From assembly GCA_963719135.1 (NCBI GenBank), contig CAVRAZ010000002.1, forward strand, positions 372,001 through 436,000: a DNA stretch of 64,000 nt. Direction: 5' to 3'. The notes under the pieces are model-generated. The model saw nothing but the letters and a program-made list of their open reading frames with translations. It was not told the origin of the DNA and did no database searches. This stretch comes from CAVRAZ01 sp963719135. GTDB lineage: Bacteria; Pseudomonadota; Gammaproteobacteria; DSM-19610. A program made the position numbers and the translations under genes. Below, piece after piece: positions 62,582 to 64,000 of the stretch (position 1 is its first letter; each line of letters starts with the position of its first letter).

Positions 62582-62989
62582 ATGCGGGTGGTGCTCGCCA
62601 CCGGGATTCTCATTGCCGCTCTGATCACGAAAGATACGCCGCCCGACCGTATCTACCAGGCATGGCGAAAGAAGAAGTTCGAGTTGGTGACATCCGAGTG
62701 GCAGTTGGCCGAATTTCGCCGTGTGAGCCGCTACCCCAGGCTGCGAAAATACCTTTCACCGCCGGAGGCCGGAAACCTGATCAACGGGTTGCGGTATCAG
62801 GCCCTGGTCCTGACGGACTTGCCGCGCGTGGACCTTTCCCCTGATCCCAACGACGACCCGGTTCTGGCCATGGCCGTCGCCGGTCAGGCGGACTACCTTG
62901 TCAGTGGCGACAAGCAGGATCGACTGGCCTTGAGGCGTGTTGAGCAGACAAGGATAGTCACGGCGCGGCAGTTTCTGGGTAAGTTATAG
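62582..62989 (+). CDS. PIN-domain toxin (first catalytic Asp replaced)
   Basis: A 135-residue PIN protein of toxin-antitoxin systems: start VVLATGILIAALITKDTPPD, middle VTSEWQLAEFRRVSRYPRLR, end PDPNDDPVLAMAVAGQADYL then VSGDKQDRL. Most PIN nucleases begin VxLDTNxxxxAL with a metal-binding Asp; here it is A-T-G instead of D-T-N. The remaining acidic residues are present. Activity may be lost or altered. Confidence 0.82.
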   Translation: MRVVLATGILIAALITKDTPPDRIYQAWRKKKFELVTSEWQLAEFRRVSRYPRLRKYLSPPEAGNLINGLRYQALVLTDLPRVDLSPDPNDDPVLAMAVAGQADYLVSGDKQDRLALRRVEQTRIVTARQFLGKL

Positions 62990-63056
62990 ACTGATAGGGG
63001 TTCGGTCTCGACCGGCATTCCCGCCAGGTCCAGGTGCCGCCCGCCAAGCGAGCCCG

Positions 63057-64000
63057 TCAATCCATCAGCGACACCGACTTGACCTGCGCGTACAGATCGA
63101 GTCCCGGCCGCAGGTCGAGGCCGTCGCGCGAGCGGCGGGTGATGCGCGCCAGGAGCACGGCGGGATGCGTATCCCCGCAGCTCAGTTTCACCAGTACCTG
63201 CGCTGCGCTGATGTCGGTGAGTTCGACCACCCGCGTCGGCAGCACGTTGAGAATGCTGGTATTGACCGGCGGTTCCAGCACCAGGCTCACGTCGCGCGGA
63301 TGGATGCGCACGCGCACCTGCGCGCCGACCGGGCGGTCGAGCCGTTCGAGCGCCAGGCGGCCGCCGGGGATGCGCACCTCGCTCAGGTGATAGTGGTCGT
63401 CGTGCCGCTCCACCACCGCCTGGATGACCGCCGCCGCTTCGTCGCCACGCGCCAGCGGCAGGTCCAGGCGCGCCATCAGTTCTACGGTCGGTCCACTGGC
63501 GCGCACCTGTCCGTCCTCGAGCAGCAGCATGTTGTCGGCCAGCCGCGCGACCTCGTCCGGCGAGTGGCTGACGTAGAGCACCGGTATCTTCAGCGTGTCG
63601 TGAAGACGTTCGAGATAGGGCAGAATCTCCTGCCGGCTCGCGTGGTCGAGCGCGGCGAGCGGTTCGTCCATGAGCAGCAGGCGCGGACTGGTGAGCAGCG
63701 CGCGCGCCATGGCGACGCGCTGGCGCTCGCCGCCGGACAGTCCGCCGGGGGCGCGTCCCAGCAGTCTGCGCACGCCCAGCAGATGGACGATCTCGTCGAA
63801 TCCGACCTGCTGCCGGTCGGCCGGTACGCGGTTGAATCCGTATTCGAGATTGCGCCGCACCGACAGGTGCGGAAACAGGCTCGGTTCCTGAAATACGTAA
63901 GCGATCGAACGGCGGTGCGTGGGGACAAAGATCCGCCGTGTGTCGTCCTGCCAGACCTCGCCGTTGAGCCGGCAGCGGCCCGCCGCCCGCTCCAGTCCGG
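63057..64000 (-). CDS. modC: molybdate ABC transporter ATP-binding protein ModC (partial)
   Basis: The 5' end lies beyond the right edge. The visible ~314 residues include the Q-loop region (RSIAYVFQEPSLFPHLSVRR), the signature LSGGERQRVAMARALL, Walker B LLLMDEPLAALDHASR, and the H-loop VLYVSHSPDE. The C-terminal Mop/TOBE domain (ILNVLPTRVVELTDISAAQV) regulates by molybdate. Supplies Mo for nitrogenase and other enzymes, which fits nifQ and nifH in the window. Confidence 0.93.
   Translation of the reverse strand, partial: GLERAAGRCRLNGEVWQDDTRRIFVPTHRRSIAYVFQEPSLFPHLSVRRNLEYGFNRVPADRQQVGFDEIVHLLGVRRLLGRAPGGLSGGERQRVAMARALLTSPRLLLMDEPLAALDHASRQEILPYLERLHDTLKIPVLYVSHSPDEVARLADNMLLLEDGQVRASGPTVELMARLDLPLARGDEAAAVIQAVVERHDDHYHLSEVRIPGGRLALERLDRPVGAQVRVRIHPRDVSLVLEPPVNTSILNVLPTRVVELTDISAAQVLVKLSCGDTHPAVLLARITRRSRDGLDLRPGLDLYAQVKSVSLMD

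Overview
The window is GC-rich bacterial chromosome that looks gammaproteobacterial, most likely from a sulfur-oxidising, nitrogen-fixing lineage related to the Chromatiales. The clues are a glycine/tyrosine-rich sulfur-globule-type envelope protein (61194-61652), two DsrC/TusE-family proteins, a Thivi_2564-type membrane protein, rnf (rsx) genes and several nif-associated genes (nifQ, nifH, a NifA/sigma-54 promoter pair, bacterioferritin, and modC at the right edge). No rRNA or tRNA gene was recognised.

Layout. 0.4-4.4 kb: a decayed SDR dehydrogenase, a GH15 glucoamylase, and two gene remnants lying head to head (gamma-glutamyltransferase and a hemolysin III family protein). 4.5-9.6 kb: a stress/regulation block with cbpA-cbpM, two Crp/Fnr-type regulators, small membrane proteins, a SYLF lipid-binding protein and a lysine-rich mini-protein. 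9.8-18.6 kb: one giant cyclic beta-1,2-glucan synthase (NdvB type). 18.9-24.3 kb: a cysteine-free DsrC-like protein, hflK-hflC-DUF1488, a PTS enzyme I homologue and a secreted Cys-repeat protein. 25.3-33.5 kb: a complete Bat (aerotolerance) operon on the minus strand (moxR, DUF58, DUF4381, batA, batB, batC-like TPR, batD), with two frameshifts and two extreme low-complexity insertions. 34.1-38.7 kb: a HEAT/UPF0149/SEC-C gene interrupted by an in-frame stop, TusE/DsrC, a frameshifted LysR regulator, a groEL relic and a DUF2934 protein. 38.8-40.4 kb: the tail of an rnf operon (G fragment, E, H) joined head to head to a truncated nifQ. 40.7-45.1 kb: a CorA-like membrane protein, a DUF2799 lipoprotein, a membrane protein and a PHB-depolymerase-family esterase. 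45.6-50.0 kb: an eight-PAS GGDEF-EAL protein. 50.5-54.5 kb: a nif accessory island (MazG-like protein, SIR2-like protein plus a Cys-rich mini-protein, nifH, bacterioferritin). 55-60.6 kb: ppdK flanked by dispersed palindromic repeats, an alpha/beta hydrolase, a PilZ protein and a small hypothetical protein. 61-64 kb: the sulfur-globule protein, a group II intron fragment, an RHH-PIN toxin-antitoxin pair and modC.

The most striking overall property is gene decay. At least eleven recognisable genes are broken by single-base shifts, in-frame stops, internal deletions or loss of their 5' ends, while their neighbours are intact. The nitrogen-fixation components are especially affected: NifH keeps its catalytic cysteines but has a foreign C-terminus, nifQ has lost its 5' end and rnfG is a fragment, yet the divergent NifA/sigma-54 promoters at nifH look close to consensus. 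Either this is a lineage losing diazotrophy, or some of the lesions are assembly errors. The best candidates for poorly described biology are the NifA-controlled SIR2-like/Cys mini-protein pair, the cysteine-less DsrC relative beside hflKC, the CorA-like protein with a large novel N-terminal region, and the repeat-expanded Bat proteins.
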